DNA of 64,000 bases from Stomoxys calcitrans (taxonomy: Eukaryota > Arthropoda > Insecta > Diptera > Muscidae): positions 92,047,272 to 92,111,271 of the forward strand of contig NC_081555.1 in the NCBI RefSeq assembly GCF_963082655.1. Direction: 5' to 3'. Of the stretch, positions 32,510 to 44,530 are shown in pieces. How positions within the stretch are numbered: position 1 is the stretch's first letter; every line of letters begins with the position of its first letter. The position numbers and the translations under genes were made by a program. Below the pieces are notes generated by a model. That model had not been told where the DNA came from. It saw only the letters and a list, made by a program, of their open reading frames with translations, and did not search any database.

Positions 32510-34613
32510 TCAATTTCCTTTGATGTCGCTGAATCGGTGCTTCTTTAGAGATTTAATGGAAATATCCTCCAATTTGTCTGTTGTTGGAACATATCTTAAT
32601 TCAAAGAATTAGCTTTCATAGACTTCCTGTATATAATGATAATTTACTTCAATGTGCTTTGTTCTTTTATGGAACTGTGGATTCTTTACCAGTTTTATAG
32701 TACTTTGATTGTCCAAATACATTTTTGGTCTATAAGTCTCTTTGTTCGCCATAAATTCTTCCAAAAAAACGTCGCAACCATTTTATTTCTTTGACGCCTT
32801 CACAAGCAGCAACATATTCCGCTTCTGTTATAGACGGAGCCACTATGGACTGTTTGCGTGAAAACCATGAAACTGGCCAGAATCAAACCTATCCGCTTAT
32901 TGAACGTCTTCTTTCGCGGTCTCCAGCACGATCAGAATCAATATAACATTTCAGTGAAATACTCTCTTTCTTCTCATACACCCATTTTTTAGAAATAACA
33001 ATGTTTCCTTTTGGCAATTCGTTAATGTATCGCAATGTTTCCTTCTTTATAAGGGAATTGTATTCTTCCTACAAAGCTTGCTTCCATTGCGTACACATGG
33101 AACTTCTTTCTCATAAGTTTTGAACTCATCGTTATCAAACATATAATCAATTTCCTCAATTCTTGAACGAAGATTATAAAGATGACTTTTGCTGTTTCCT
33201 GCATCTTGTTCTTCCCGCACTGCTAAAAATTCTGCATTTGACTCTGCGGTTTGTTGCTGATTTTCTTCACAACTTGTTTCTGTTTCCAAAATATCCTCAG
33301 AAGTATCCTCACCATGCTCCGGAAACTCAATCAGATCTACTCGCTTTTATTTGCATCTTCTGTTCGGATTTGGGAGCAGACAAATTTTCTTCTTCTCTAA
33401 GGATGACATTTCGTGATATTTCTATGCGTTTTTCTTCTGGTATACATATGTGATACCCTTTACAATTTTGTTCATAGCTAACAAAAATGCCCTTTTAGAC
33501 TTGAGGTTTAATTTACTTTGTTTTTCATTAGGAATATGTACATAAGCAGTAGAACCAAATATGTGCAGATTGTTAACATCAGGGATGTTGCCAAAACATA
33601 ACTCATAGTCCTACGGCCTGTCCTATTTAGTGTATATGCGACGTTATTGAGAGCCTCACCCCAACAATTCAAAGACAGTCCTTTGCTATGACTCGTGGAC
33701 CTAGCAGTAATAATTGTCCGCATATCCCTTTCAGCGTGACCATTTTGTTCCGGAGTATATGGCACTGTTCTTTGGTGATTAACTTTATTTAAACGAAGTA
33801 TTTAACATTCCTGCTTATTGACAAATTCAAACCCATGATCAGAACGAATCGTTTGAACTTTTCTTTCTGTTTCTGCTTCCATTTGAGCCAAGTACTTTTT
33901 AGGACTTCTGAAACTTCAGACTTTGCTTTGATGCGGTAAACGTGACGATAGCTCGAATAGTCATTTCTAAACAACAGCATATGTCGTGAACTTCATAGGT
34001 ATAGTTCTTGAATTGGTGCGCATAAATCTCTATGAACTAGCTCACCTGGTTAACTAGCTCTCTTTCTTCTCTTTTCTTAAATGATTCTCCGTGTTGCTTA
34101 TCCATTACACAACCTTTGCAAAAGAAATCATTTCCGGAACATTCAAGGGCATACTTCTTCAAAATTTCCGTTACGTGCTCCTTTCCGTGATGACTCAATC
34201 ATTCATGCCAACTTGTAAGTTATTAAACTTTTCCCCTGCATTAATCCACCAATGGTTGAAATTTTCACCTTTATCATTAACTCGAAAAGTTTAGAATGTT
34301 TAAGGATTCCTTCCAGTGCAACTTTCCTATTGTATGTAAAAATACATTGTCTTGTTTCTGATGGCATTGAAAATCCTTTATCAAAGATCGTATTTGATGA
34401 GACAAATTAAATGTTCTATGTGGAACATATAAAACGCCGAGTATTTGCTTCAAATTCCAAACCTTGCCATCAAAAGCCTCAATCAAAATGTCACCTCTAC
34501 CATATGCGAGAATTAAAGTACCATTATCAATTCGAATGCTTTTCGGTGTTTGCAATATGATATAATATTGGAACCAACGTAATTTTTGGCACAAGTGATC
34601 ACTTGCCCCTGAA
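32510..34613 (-). mobile_element. Ty1/copia retrotransposon, decayed pol
   Basis: On the - strand from right to left: 34594-34277 is a protease/pre-integrase region (LKQILGVLYVPHRTFNL). 33980-33789 is integrase core (FRNDYSSYRHVYRIKAKSEV). 33765-33508 is the copia-specific integrase motif MPYTPEQNGHAERDMRTI, then SHSKGLSLNCWGEALN with the catalytic Glu in N-G-H-A-E-R. About 32850-32600 encodes RNase H (SITEAEYVAACEGVKE and a K-M-Y-L-D-N-Q-S-T block). RT is largely deleted and there are many stops. No LTR was found. The 5' side is cut by the RTE LINE at 34614. Confidence 0.85.
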
Positions 34614-37600
34614 TCTTACTTTACTTACTTTAATTGGCTATGACAGAATATTTGTTCCACTAGCCGAACGTAGAATAGCGTTCCAAGCGCCTCGATCTTC
34701 TGCGCTTATTCCAAAATCTCTGACATAATGTTTCGAGGTGTCTCCCACCACTTGATCTTTCCATCGGCTTTAGGTCTTCCCGGTTTGCTTGTACCATCGT
34801 GTTTGCCTTCAAAAAAGTTCTTTGCTGGAGTTTCTTTATCCATTCTGACGACATGATCTAGCAAACGCAGCTGTTGTATTATGATACGTATAGGTAAACT
34901 ATCGTCGTCATACAGCTTGTGGTTCATACGACGCCTATATTCTCCATTAACACAAATTGGTCCATATATTTTACGAAGAATCTTTCTCTCAAACACTCCA
35001 AGCACTGAGTGCCATGCCTCAGAACCATATAAAAATACGGTTAGTATAAGTGTAATCTTCGTCTGTCGAGAGATGGCCTTGTTTCTAAACTGTTTACTTA
35101 GTCCAAAGTAGCATCGGCTTGCCAGTATTGTTTTTCGCTTTGTTTCAAAACTGGTGTCATTCGTTTCGGTTGCTGAGCTGCCGAGGTAGATAAAGTTACT
35201 GACTGTCTCAAAGTTGTGGTTCCCAACTTTCTCCATTTTCTTTATCTGCTCGGTTGTGCAAGGCGTTTTGGGAGTTGAAACCATCCATTTCGTCTTATCT
35301 CCATTTACTGCCAGACCCATTTTCACTGACTCTCTTTGGATTCTTTCAAAGGCTGCAGTTCTGCTTCCGGTGACCGACCTATGATGTCTATGTCGTCGGC
35401 ATAGGCGAGTAGCATGTGTACTCTTGTGGTTAGTGTGCCATCTCTAATTCACATCTGCATCTCGTATAATCTTCTCCAGCAGGATATTTAAGAGATCACA
35501 CGATCGGCTGTCTCCTTGTCTGAAATCTCGTTTGATATTGAATGGTTCGGAGAGATTCTTTCATCCTGCAGAGTCTTATTAATTTTGCAGGGATACCAAA
35601 CTCAGACATGGCTTGAAATGCCTTTGAACGTAAAGCGCTATCGAAAGCGGCATTGTAGTCATTAAAGAGATGGTAGGTGTTGATTAGTCCTTCTCGGGTC
35701 TTTTCCATGATTTGGCGCAGTGTGAATATCTGTTCCAGGGTGGATTTACCAGGTCTAAAGCCCGCATTGATAGGGCCCAATTAACTCATTGACTATGGGT
35801 TTTAATCTTTCATACACTACACTCGAGTGTATCTTGTATGCGAAGGGGAGGAGACTTATTCCTCTGTGGTTGGCACATTCCGTCTTGTCTCCTTTCTTTG
35901 TCTTGCTTTCTTCTAGCCAGATTGCGCAGATAAGCTGATGCATACGCTTTATCAGCGTGCCGCCTCCGGCCTTAAATAGTTTAGTCGGCTCCTGCTGCCT
36001 TGTTCTTTAGTCGGGTCACTGCTACTTGGACCTCATTCTGACGAGGTGGTAAATATTCTATACCATCATCAGGGATTGGTTCTGCGATATCCTCTTCGCC
36101 GCCAATGTCGGACATTAGCAGTTGGGTAAAATATTCTTTCCTTATCCTCAGCATGCTATCTGTGCCAGTTACCAGATTTCCTTCTTTGTCTCTGCAGGCG
36201 GATGTGCCTGCACCAATGCCATTGTTTGATGTTTTATTCTTTGATAGAATTTCCGGACTTCATTCTGACTCCTGTACATCTCAATTCACTCACACACACG
36301 TTTTTCAATTTCTATTTTCTTTCTGCGGAATAGACGTTTTCCTTTTCTCCTTTTCTCCCAATAACTCTCCTTCATCTGGCGCGTTGCTACTGATTGCAGG
36401 GATGCTCTGCATGTCTCATTCTTGGCTTCAGTAACATCTCGACACTCTTGGTTGTACCATGGGTTTCTTGGGGGAGGCTTCCGGTACCCTAGTACGGATT
36501 TCGCGGCATTTTCTATGGAGTGGGCAATGGTTTGCCATTAAATCATCGGAACAAGGAGTGCTTTCATCAAGCAATTGGGTCAGTCGAGTGGAGTATGCCG
36601 CTGCCATTTGTTGTGTTTGCACCTTTTCAATGTCGAGCTTCCGTGCAGTGTCAGATCGTACTTTCCTCACCCTGTTCAAACGTTGGATGAATGCCTTCCA
36701 TCTATCACAAGGTGATCAATTTGGTTTTTGTGTTTTGATCGGGTGACAGCCATGTGGCTTTGCGAATATTTTTATGTTGAAATCTGGCTCTACTAACTAC
36801 CATGTTTTTTGCCGCGGCGAAATCTATGAGACTCAACCCATTACCGGACGTTATCTCGTGGAGTCTAAACTTTTCGACTGTTGCACCAAAGATGTCTTCC
36901 TTGCCTATCTTAGCATTAAAATCTCTCAGAACGATTTTAAAATATGGGCGGTGCTGCGGTCATACTCTCTCTATAGGCGCTCGTAGAAAATATCCTTGGT
37001 CTGCTCGTCCTTGTCTTCCGTCGGGGCGTGGGCGCAAAAAGAATTTGGCTTTTATGCGGATGTTGGCTAGCCTCTCATCCACCGGAGTAAAGCTGGAGAC
37101 AAGGTGTTTCAGTCTCCGACTAACCACAAATCCGCAGCCAAATGTATAGTTCGTCACCGTTTGGTGTTGTATTGGGTTGCCCAAAAAGTAAATGCGGATT
37201 TTTTTAAAGAAAGAAAATGCATTTTTAATAAAACTTAGAATGAACTTTAATTAAATATACTTTTTTACACTTTTTTTCTAAAGCAAGCTAAAAGTAACAG
37301 CTGATAACTGACAGAAGAAAGAATGCACTTACAGAGTCACAAGCTGTGAAAAAATTTGTCAACGCCGACTATATGAAAAATCCGCAATTACTTTTTGGGC
37401 AACCCATAGTAACGCCATTCCCAGTCCAATGCACTTTCTGTAAGGTGGTAATATCTCCCTTGTACTTCTCTAATACATCTGCCAGCGTATACTGCACCTT
37501 CTGTATAAAGAGTGCGGATATTTCAGGTGCAGATAGGTAAATCATTGTCCATTTTTCGTTTGCGTGGGTCGTCAACATTAGGGGGGTCCGTTTTTACTGT

Positions 37601-37715
37601 TTTTTTTGTTTCTCATAGTTTTCCGGGGGTTGGTAACTGGCCCAGCGCCCCAACCGCATGAGTTTTGTGGGATCGCACATGTATCCCTCCATGTCGCGAG
37701 CCGCTTGCAGAACTA
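34614..37715 (-). mobile_element. RTE-clade non-LTR retrotransposon, long degenerate copy, inserted in copia
   Basis: On the - strand: 37578-37409 is the endonuclease start (YKGDITTLQKVHWTGNG). The mariner-type MITE interrupts at 37172-37406. 37171-36960 continues the endonuclease (FGCGFVVSRRLKHLVSSFTP). 36679-36428 is the linker. 35943-35496 is RT (CANHRGISLLPFAYKIHSS, FRPGKSTLEQIFTLRQIMEK, AIFDSA-type motif A at YNAAFDSALRSK). 35326-34706 is the C-terminal region (GLAVNGDKTKWMVSTPK, YLGSSATETND, LLDHVVRMDKETPAKN, GRPKADGKIKWWE). The 3' end shows TACTTTACTTACTTTAATTGG. There are several frameshifts and deletions. Confidence 0.85.
37172..37406. mobile_element. Mariner-type MITE, copy C (opposite orientation)
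   Basis: TTGGGTTGCCCAAAAAGTA follows TA at 37170-37171, and the right terminus GGGCAACCCA precedes TA at 37407-37408, one A short. Its interior is the reverse complement of copies A, B and D. It splits the endonuclease region of an RTE LINE. Confidence 0.9.
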
Positions 37716-38605
37716 CTTAGTAATTTTAGCAGAATTCAAGGTGGTGGGTTCCCAAGATTCGTCTCAGCCGAACTTAGCACATTTTTGCTAGTTCATCAAT
37801 AAATTTCGGCTAGTGGCCCAAAAAATGCCCGCATTCTATTGATTACATCTTAAATCCTAATCTTTTATGCCAGCCTTAAATTTCAGTCCAATTTTATACT
37901 CCATTCCGTCATAATGCAGCGATGTTTTTATTTTGGTATATCTCAATTTGAAAGCCCTTTGGATTCATTTCTATTTGCAAACCAAACCGGTTAACATTTT
38001 TTTCATATATGCTAATTAGCCAGGCTAAGAATTTCGTAACAAACTGAGAAATATTCTGGTTTAGTTTAGTTGTGTGCTGTGTTTATTTTTTAACAAAATT
38101 GGAATTTGCTGTCAGCGATGTTGTGCCGTACCACTTGTAATCACAAATTTGATGCAGACAGGTGTTTTTAGGTCACATTAAAAAACAATTCGCCTTACTC
38201 TTCTCGCAGTCAAATTAACTTCCGAAATAATTTGATTTGTGATGAACAAATTCAGTCAAAAACAGCTTCTGTTTAAGTGTCGCTTTGACAAATGGATGTT
38301 TTGTAAGACTTTTAAAAATTGTTGTTTTGAATAATTTTGAAAACTATTTGAGGCGCATGCTTAAAAACGCAAATCATTTCCAAAAGTTCTGGGCACTTGA
38401 AAGCCGTGCTTATTAATGGGCCATAAATCAGAAAACGATATAAATAACACTCATTTGAATAAGAGATTTGTTTTGAACTCAGTTGGTTTTGAACAAAGAA
38501 TTTTTATAACTGGGTAATGCCATAAAAAAGGTATGACATATTTACATCATGTCCAAAATTTTATACAGACATTATCAGTGATGCCAATATAGCATATATG
38601 TATGG
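37716..38605. other. DINE terminus followed by unassigned AT-rich sequence
   Basis: 37725-37790 carries AAGGTGGTGGGTTCCCAAG, TTCGTCTCAGCCGAACTTAGC, the terminus of a DINE-like element. From there to 38605 I see no gene, RNA or named repeat. Confidence 0.45.
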
Positions 38606-39432
38606 GTAAAGTAAAAGCGCGCTAAGTTCGGTCTGGGCGAAACTTAGTCGCCCACCACCATGGATTCTGCTTAAAATTTGCCCTTATGAACTCGGTTTGT
38701 ATTTCAAGGTATTGGAGGACACAAGTGTACTTCACGTACCAAAATTCAGCTACACCGGGCAAAACTAAGGCTTTTAAGGTTTCTCGGAGTCGAATCTGGA
38801 GATCGGTTTATTTGGTGTCTACATATATTTATGAACCTATCCGGATGGGAATTGTCGTGAGAGCTGGAGTGCATACCTGAAATTCACGTACCAAAAGTTC
38901 AGCAAAATCGAATGAAAACTGAGGCTTCTAGGGGCTCAAGGAGCCAAATCCAATCGCTTTATATGGGGGCTATATCAGTTTACATGAGTCCACCGTAGCG
39001 CAGAGGTTAGAATGTCTGCCTATGACGGTAAACGCCTTGGTTCGAATCCTGGCAGGAATATCAGAACATTTTTTAGCGGTGGTTATCCCCTCCTATTGTT
39101 GGCGACATTTGTGAGGTACTTTGCCATGTAAAAACTTCTCCCCAAAGAGAAGTCACTCTGCGGCACGCCGTTCGGACTCGGCTATAAAAAAAATCCTCTA
39201 TCATTGAGCGGACAGTACTCACTGATTTGTGAGAAGTTTGCCCAGTTCATGGGCAAATTTGTGAGAAGTTTCCCCCCCGGAACGCCGGAGGGGCATGGCT
39301 AGATCGGCTTAGAATGTCGGACGATTAAGACTATACAAACTCTTGGGGTCGGAGATTAATATTTCGTAGTATTACAACCTGAGCGATTATATTAGTATAC
39401 CTCCATTATATGGTGGTGGGTATAATAACGCT
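38606..39432 (-). mobile_element. DINE-like element split by a SINE
   Basis: 38615-38670 is the GCGCTAAGTTCGGTCTGGGCGAA terminus and CCACCATGG block. Units run to 38985 and the element resumes at about 39277 with GGCATGGCTAGATCGGCTTAG, closing at 39405-39432 with GGTGGTGGGTATAATAAC. The SINE at 38986-39276 lies between. Confidence 0.6.
38986..39276 (+). mobile_element. tRNA-derived SINE, copy 2
   Basis: GTCCACCGTAGCGCAGAGG (A-box region) and TTGGTTCGAATCCTGGCAGG (B box at 39038-39057) are followed by TTTTTTAGCGGTGGTTATCC, TGTTGGCGACATTTGTGAGG and CGGCACGCCGTTCGGACTCG. The tail is shortened and ends GAGAAGTTTCCCC. It sits inside a DINE-like element. Confidence 0.78.
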
Positions 39433-39579
39433 TTATTCAGCCGAGAGGAACTAAGGCTACCCGTGGTGGTGGGTACTCTATCTTTGTCGGAATCTGATGA
39501 AAAATCGAATCGATTTTCATTAAATTTACTAAACGTATCATATGAGCACTATGTGCCAAGTTAATGACCACGTGTGCCA
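39433..39579. other. Short spacer with DINE-like traces
   Basis: GGTGGTGGGTACTC at 39462-39478 and GAATCGATTTTCAT at 39507 resemble DINE ends. Nothing else was seen. Confidence 0.35.
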
Positions 39580-41092
39580 AGTTAATGGCACATTCCGCCT
39601 TGTCTCCTTTCTTGTGTACGGGACATAGTATGCTGAGGTTATAATCTTCGGATATGCGTTCTTCTAGCCAGATTGCGCAGATAAGCTGATGCATATGCCT
39701 TATGTTGCCTCCGGTCTTAAATAGTTCAGCGGGTAACCCGTCGGCTCCTACTGCCATGTTGTTCTTTAGTAACATTCTAGGTAAACATTTAGGTAAACAT
39801 TCTATACCATCATCATGGATTGGTTCTGCGGTATCTTCTTCGCCGCCAACGTCGGACACTAGTAGCTGGGTAAAATGTTCTTTCCATATCCTCAGCATGT
39901 TATCTGTGTCGCATACAGGATACTCTCGAGCGTACTGTGTGAAATATTAAAACCTAAAGTCAATGAGGTAATTGGGCCCTATCGCTGCGGCTTTAGACCT
40001 GGTAAATCCACCCTGGACCAGAGAAGAACAAATTAGCACCTACCATCTCTTTGTTGACTACAAATCCGCCTTCGATACTCCTTTACGTTCAAAGGCATTT
40101 CAAGCCATGTCTGTGTTTGGTATTCCTGCAAAATTAATAAGACTCTGCAGGATGACACTTGCTGATACGCGTTCCTCAGTAGAATAGGAAAGAATCTCTC
40201 CGAACCATTTAATGCCAAACGAGGTTTCAGACAAGGAGACAGCCTATTGTGTGATCTCCTGCTGGAGAAGATTATACAAGATGCAGAACACATGCTACTC
40301 GCCTATGCCGACGACATCGATATCATAGGTCGGTCACCGGAAGTAGTAACTGCAACCTTTGAAAGAATCGAAAGAGAGTCAGTGAAAATGGTTCTGGCAG
40401 TAAATGGAGATAAGACGAAATGGATGGTTTCAACTCCCAAAAAGCCTTGCACAACCGAGCAGATAAAGAAAATGGAGAAAGTCGGGAACCACAACTTTGA
40501 GACAGTCAGTAACTCTATCTCTCTCGGCACCGCCGTAACCGAAACGAATGACACTAGTTTTGAGATTAAGCGAAGAATAATACTGGCAAACAGATACTAC
40601 TTTGGACTAAGCAAGCAGTTTAGAAACAAGGCCACCTCTCGACAGACGAAGACTACACTATACAAGACACTGATACTACCCGTGCTGTTATATGGTTCTG
40701 ATGCAGGGGTACTTGTAAAAGCAGATGAGGCAGTGCTTGGAGTATTTGAGAGAAAGATTCTTCGTAAAATATATGGACCAGTTTGCGTTAATGGAGAATA
40801 TAGGCGTTGTATGAACCACGAGCTGCATAAGCTGTATGATAGTTACACGTATTGGCTAGGTCATGTTGTCAAAATGGATGAAGAAGTTCCAGCAAAGAAG
40901 AATTTTGAAGTCAAACGCGGTGGTACACACAAACCGGGAAGACCCAAAGCCCAATCGAAAGACCAAGTTGTGGGAGACACAGCGAAACTTGGTGTCAGAG
41001 ATTTTAGAATGAGCGCAGAAGTTCGAGGCGCTTGGATTGCTATTCTAGGTTCGGCTAGTGGAAGAAATATTCTGTCATAGCCAATTAAAGTA
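39580..41092 (+). mobile_element. RTE-clade non-LTR retrotransposon with inverted 5' part
   Basis: 39940-39586 on the - strand encodes M-L-R-I-W-K-E-H-F to LKNNMAVGADGLPAELFKTG and SILCPVHKKGDKAECA. From about 39918 the strand switches: GATACTCTCGAGCGTACTG begins the next part of the same ORF on the + strand (GFRPGKSTLDQ, then 40247-41080 with LAYADDIDIIGRSPE, intact YADD, GLAVNGDKTKW-like with V-L-A-V-N-G-D, LGHVVKMDEEVPAKK, KPGRPKAQSKDQ). The 3' tail at 41080-41097 is CCAATTAAAGTAAAGTAA. The pattern (inverted upstream block joined to downstream block with about 40 nt missing) matches twin priming at integration. The 277-codon + strand frame is the longest intact RTE frame in the window. Confidence 0.85.
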
Positions 41093-41231
41093 AAGTAATA
41101 GGTCTCGAGGACAGAATCTTCCTTAGCTTAGAGGCCTCAGATGTAACCTTTACGGAGCTGCAGAATTCTACCCAGGATTTGTTCTGAGCCTTTCCCAGCT
41201 CGCCATTATATTTTCTTAGCTCAGCCTTATA

Positions 41232-41443
41232 TTGGGTTGCCCAAAAAGTAATTGCGGATTTTTCATATAGTCGACGTTGACAAATTTTTTCACAGCTTGT
41301 GACTCTGTAATTGCATTCTTGCTTCTGTCAGTTATCAGCTGTTACTTTTAGCTCGCTTTAGAAAAAAAGTGTAAAAAAAGAATATTTGAAAAATGCATTT
41401 ACTTTCTTTTAAAAAATCCGCAATTACTTTTTGGGCAACCCAA
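41232..41443. mobile_element. Mariner-type MITE, copy D, internally deleted
   Basis: TTGGGTTGCCCAAAAAGTA after TA at 41230-41231 and TACTTTTTGGGCAACCCAA before TA at 41444-41445. About 25 bp of the interior found in copies A and B is missing near 41385-41395. 212 bp. Confidence 0.92.
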
Positions 41444-41559
41444 TAGATAAACATATAGTATATTGGGGCTATATACAGGGTGGCTGATGAATATTGCTAC
41501 AATGATGAATATTGCTACATTTTTTTTTCGGTGTATGGAATACATTTTTCTTTTATTCA

Positions 41560-41695
41560 TGTTAAATTAAATTATTAAATTAATTATTAAATTATTATTA
41601 ATTAAATTAATTAATTAATTAATTAAATTAATTATTAAATTATTATTAATTAAATTAATTAATTAATTAATTAAATTAATTATTAAATTATAAAA
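41560..41695. repeat. TTAA-rich simple repeat with a ~60-bp duplicated block
   Basis: Alternating ATTAAATTAATTATTAAATT and TTAATTAATTAATT segments recur in the same order twice, so a compound microsatellite has itself been tandemly duplicated. Confidence 0.85.
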
Positions 41696-41699
41696 GCTG

Positions 41700-42825
41700 T
41701 GGCAAAGGCTCTCGAAGTGAATATTGGCGAAACATATGTATAGGAGCTGTACTATACTTGCACTAAATTCTACGAAGTCAACTAATAATCTCAAATGTCA
41801 TAAGATGATCGAAAAAGAATATTTCGATGTTTTACAAACTGAATGACAAAATGAACATACCTCGTCCTTCGGTGGTGCGTATTCATTGATTCAGAGATTT
41901 TTTTTGTTAATTTTTTTTAAGAACATTTTTCGATATTTTATTGTTTGTTGTGCTGTCTTTATATACCGTTTTACTGTATAATGGTTCATTCACATCCCGT
42001 ACGTAAAGAATATCCGGTCGTATTTTTTTGTATATGCAAATATACCAAAAAATAAAGTTGTAAAATTAAAAAATACGTTAAAGTGATTAAATATAATGAC
42101 CCTCATTATAATGATTTTAAAAATCTCATTACAAATATTTGATAAATGTACCCTGAATCGGTGGAATTAATCAGCTTGCAATCGTTTTTTTTTTTCAAAA
42201 TTTGTATAATTTATTCGTATTTTGCGATTCCGTTTGAAAAATGTAAAAACTCCACTTGTCATCTTACTGACCAAAAAAATTTAACTCAAAATAAAATATT
42301 GCGGCAACAACTGATGCCTCTTGATGTTATTAACTCAGAGAATTATTGTTGTACCCACCAGGGATGCCAACTTAGTGCTTTTTAGGTTACCAAAATCGCA
42401 AAAAGTTACCATCTATTGCAAAACGAAAAAAAAACACTTTTTTTGTAAGTTTAAGTTTTTTGATGTCCCTTTTTGTCACAGGGAGCATTTTCTATCCCAT
42501 TTCAATTAACATGAGTTTTCCCACAAATCTTCCATAAAGCAATAGGGGATATGCATTTCTCTCAAATCAATGAGGGAAGTCCGATTAAAGTTTTAGCTTA
42601 AGGATTAGCAACCACTTTTTTGCCGAATCCGAATGAAACGCTGCTTAAAGACACCTTTTCGAGGAAAAGTCTCATATGGCTGAATACATCAAAAATATCA
42701 CCAGCATTAACGGGGAGGGCTAAAAATGTATACAAAACTAGCTGGACAGGCCCGCTCCGCTGCGGCTTCTTTAATTCCCTAATATCTATTTAGGGTGGGG
42801 ACACTTCGCCCTGAATGTGGATATA
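41700..42825. other. DINE terminus and unassigned AT-rich sequence
   Basis: 41730-41890 contains decayed DINE motifs (GGAGCTGTACTATAC, AGAATATTTCGATGTTTTAC and CTTCGGTGGTGCGTATTC). 41890-42825 shows no gene, RNA or named repeat; short frames at 42146-42509 have no support. Confidence 0.4.
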
Positions 42826-43105
42826 GTGCTACTGTAGCATATGTCCGCCTATGATGCTGAACGCCTGCGATCGAATCCTAGCGGAACTTTGGACAAAATT
42901 TAAGACGTGGTTATCTCTTTTAATGCTGGCGACATTTGCGAGGTACCATATCATGCATGGTCATGAAAAAAATTCTCCCCAAAGAGATGTCGCATTGCGG
43001 CACACCGTACGGGCTCGGCTATAAAAAAGGTCCCTCAACTTGAATCGAAAAGCACTCATTGATGTATGAAAAGTTTGCCCCTGCTCGGTTCCTGGGCAAA
43101 TTTTT
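42826..43105 (+). mobile_element. tRNA-derived SINE, copy 3, its 3' part inside a tandem duplication
   Basis: TATGTCCGCCTATGATGCTG and ACGCCTGCGATCGAATCCTA are the tRNA-like head (B box decayed to C-G-A-T-C-G-A-A-T-C-C). The body TTTTAATGCTGGCGACATTT, CGGCACACCGTACGGGCTCG and tail CCTGGGCAAATTTT follow. The body from 42903 onward is repeated at 43621. Confidence 0.7.
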
Positions 43106-44338
43106 ACTCTACTCCCAAATGCCTTTCTTTTGAGCCCTATATTACTGTATTGGTAAATATTTCGGGTTAAGGGGGTATTTCGGGGGTGGTCACTTGGACA
43201 TCAAAGTAAATATAAGATTCGTGCTCAACTTTCAGAAACATTTCGTATGAGTCCCATAATGGCATGATCGGTAAATAAGTTGTGTTCGAAGATGGTGTGG
43301 ACCCCAGGGTCTTTGTTCCGAAAATGAATATAAATTTCCCGAAAATCAATAAATATTCACCCCAAATAGCTTTTATGTATAATAGGGAGTTTTTTGGGAT
43401 GGGGCGGCTCCCCAAACACATGACTCTATATTGCCGTGATTGGTCTATATATCCATTTGGCGGGTTTTGGGCTGTCCCCGCGGCACACGTCACCAACAAT
43501 AAAAACCATTTTTTTTGGTGATTGTTAGAGTGCAAAAAGTTTCGAACTTATCGTACTGCCAATCTCCGAGATCTGGTATTTTTGAAATTAGTGTAATATG
43601 AAGTGCTGTTTAGGGGAGACAGACGTGGTTATCTCTTTTAATGCTGGCGACATTTGCGAGGTACCATATCATGCATGGTCATGAAAAAAATTCTCCCCAA
43701 AGAGATGTCGCATTGCGGCACACCGTACGGGCTCGGCTATAAAAAAGGTCCCTCAACTTGAATCGAAAAGCACTCATTGATGTATGAAAAGTTTGCCCCT
43801 GCTCGGTTCCTGGGCAAATTTTTACTCTACTCCCAAATGCCTTTCTTTTGAGCCCTATATTACTGTATTGGTAAATATTTCGGGTTAAGGGGGTATTTCG
43901 GGGGTGGTCACTTGGACATCAAAGTAAATATAAGATTCGTGCTCAACTTTCAGAAACATTTCGTATGAGTCCCATAATGGCATGATCGGTAAATAAGTTG
44001 TGTTCGAAGATGGTGTGGACCCCAGGGTCTTTGTTCCGAAAATGAATATAAATTTCCCGAAAATCAATAAATATTCACCCCAAATAGCTTTTATGTATAA
44101 TAGGGAGTTTTTTGGGATGGGGCGGCTCCCCAAACACATGACTCTATATTGCCGTGATTGGTCTATATATCCATTTGGCGGGTTTTGGGCTGTCCCCGCG
44201 GCACACGTCACCAACAATAAAAACCATTTTTTTTGGTGATTGTTAGAGTGCAAAAAGTTTCGAACTTATCGTACTGCCAATCTCCGAGATCTGGTATTTT
44301 TGAAATTAGTGTAATATGAAGTGCTGTTTAGGGGAGAC
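42903..44338. repeat. 718-bp tandem duplication
   Basis: 42903-43620 and 43621-44338 look identical by eye, including paired frames (43167-43535 and 43885-44253) with the same translation. The unit joins a SINE 3' body to a degenerate repeat. The junction AGAC|AGAC shows 4-bp microhomology. The 122-codon frame in each unit has no recognisable domain and lies within a repeat, so it is not called as a gene. Confidence 0.95.
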
Positions 44339-44530
44339 ATTTCGACTCAAATAGGCTCCATATTTCTATAGTCGGCAATAAAGTTCAGTTTAAGGTATGT
44401 TTTAGGGCGTACCCCATAAATTGGATATCAAATTCGTTTTCTACTTTCAAATACCTTTCATTTTAGTTCCATATTGCCATAATGGGTCAATTAATCTATT
44501 CGACGTATTTTTAAGAGAAAAAGAGCCACC
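44339..44530. repeat. Degenerate ~130-bp repeat units
   Basis: Phrases such as CAAATACCTTTCATTTTAGTTCCATATTGCC occur in degenerate form here, within the 718-bp units, and repeatedly in 45965-47090. They mark an old repeat array. Confidence 0.55.

Noticed and set aside
32361..34613. Long terminal repeats for the copia element
   Set aside because: I looked on the left side for a terminal TG...CA repeat and found none. The right side is cut by the RTE LINE, so LTRs cannot be claimed.
41560..41695. AT-rich block as a replication origin or scaffold attachment site
   Set aside because: It is a simple TTAA-type repeat with a duplication; nothing else supports an origin, and sequence alone cannot show it.
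43167..44253. Two identical 122-codon frames with a hydrophobic start
   Set aside because: They lie in a duplicated degenerate repeat, share sequence with the 45965-47090 array and lack any domain or splice support.
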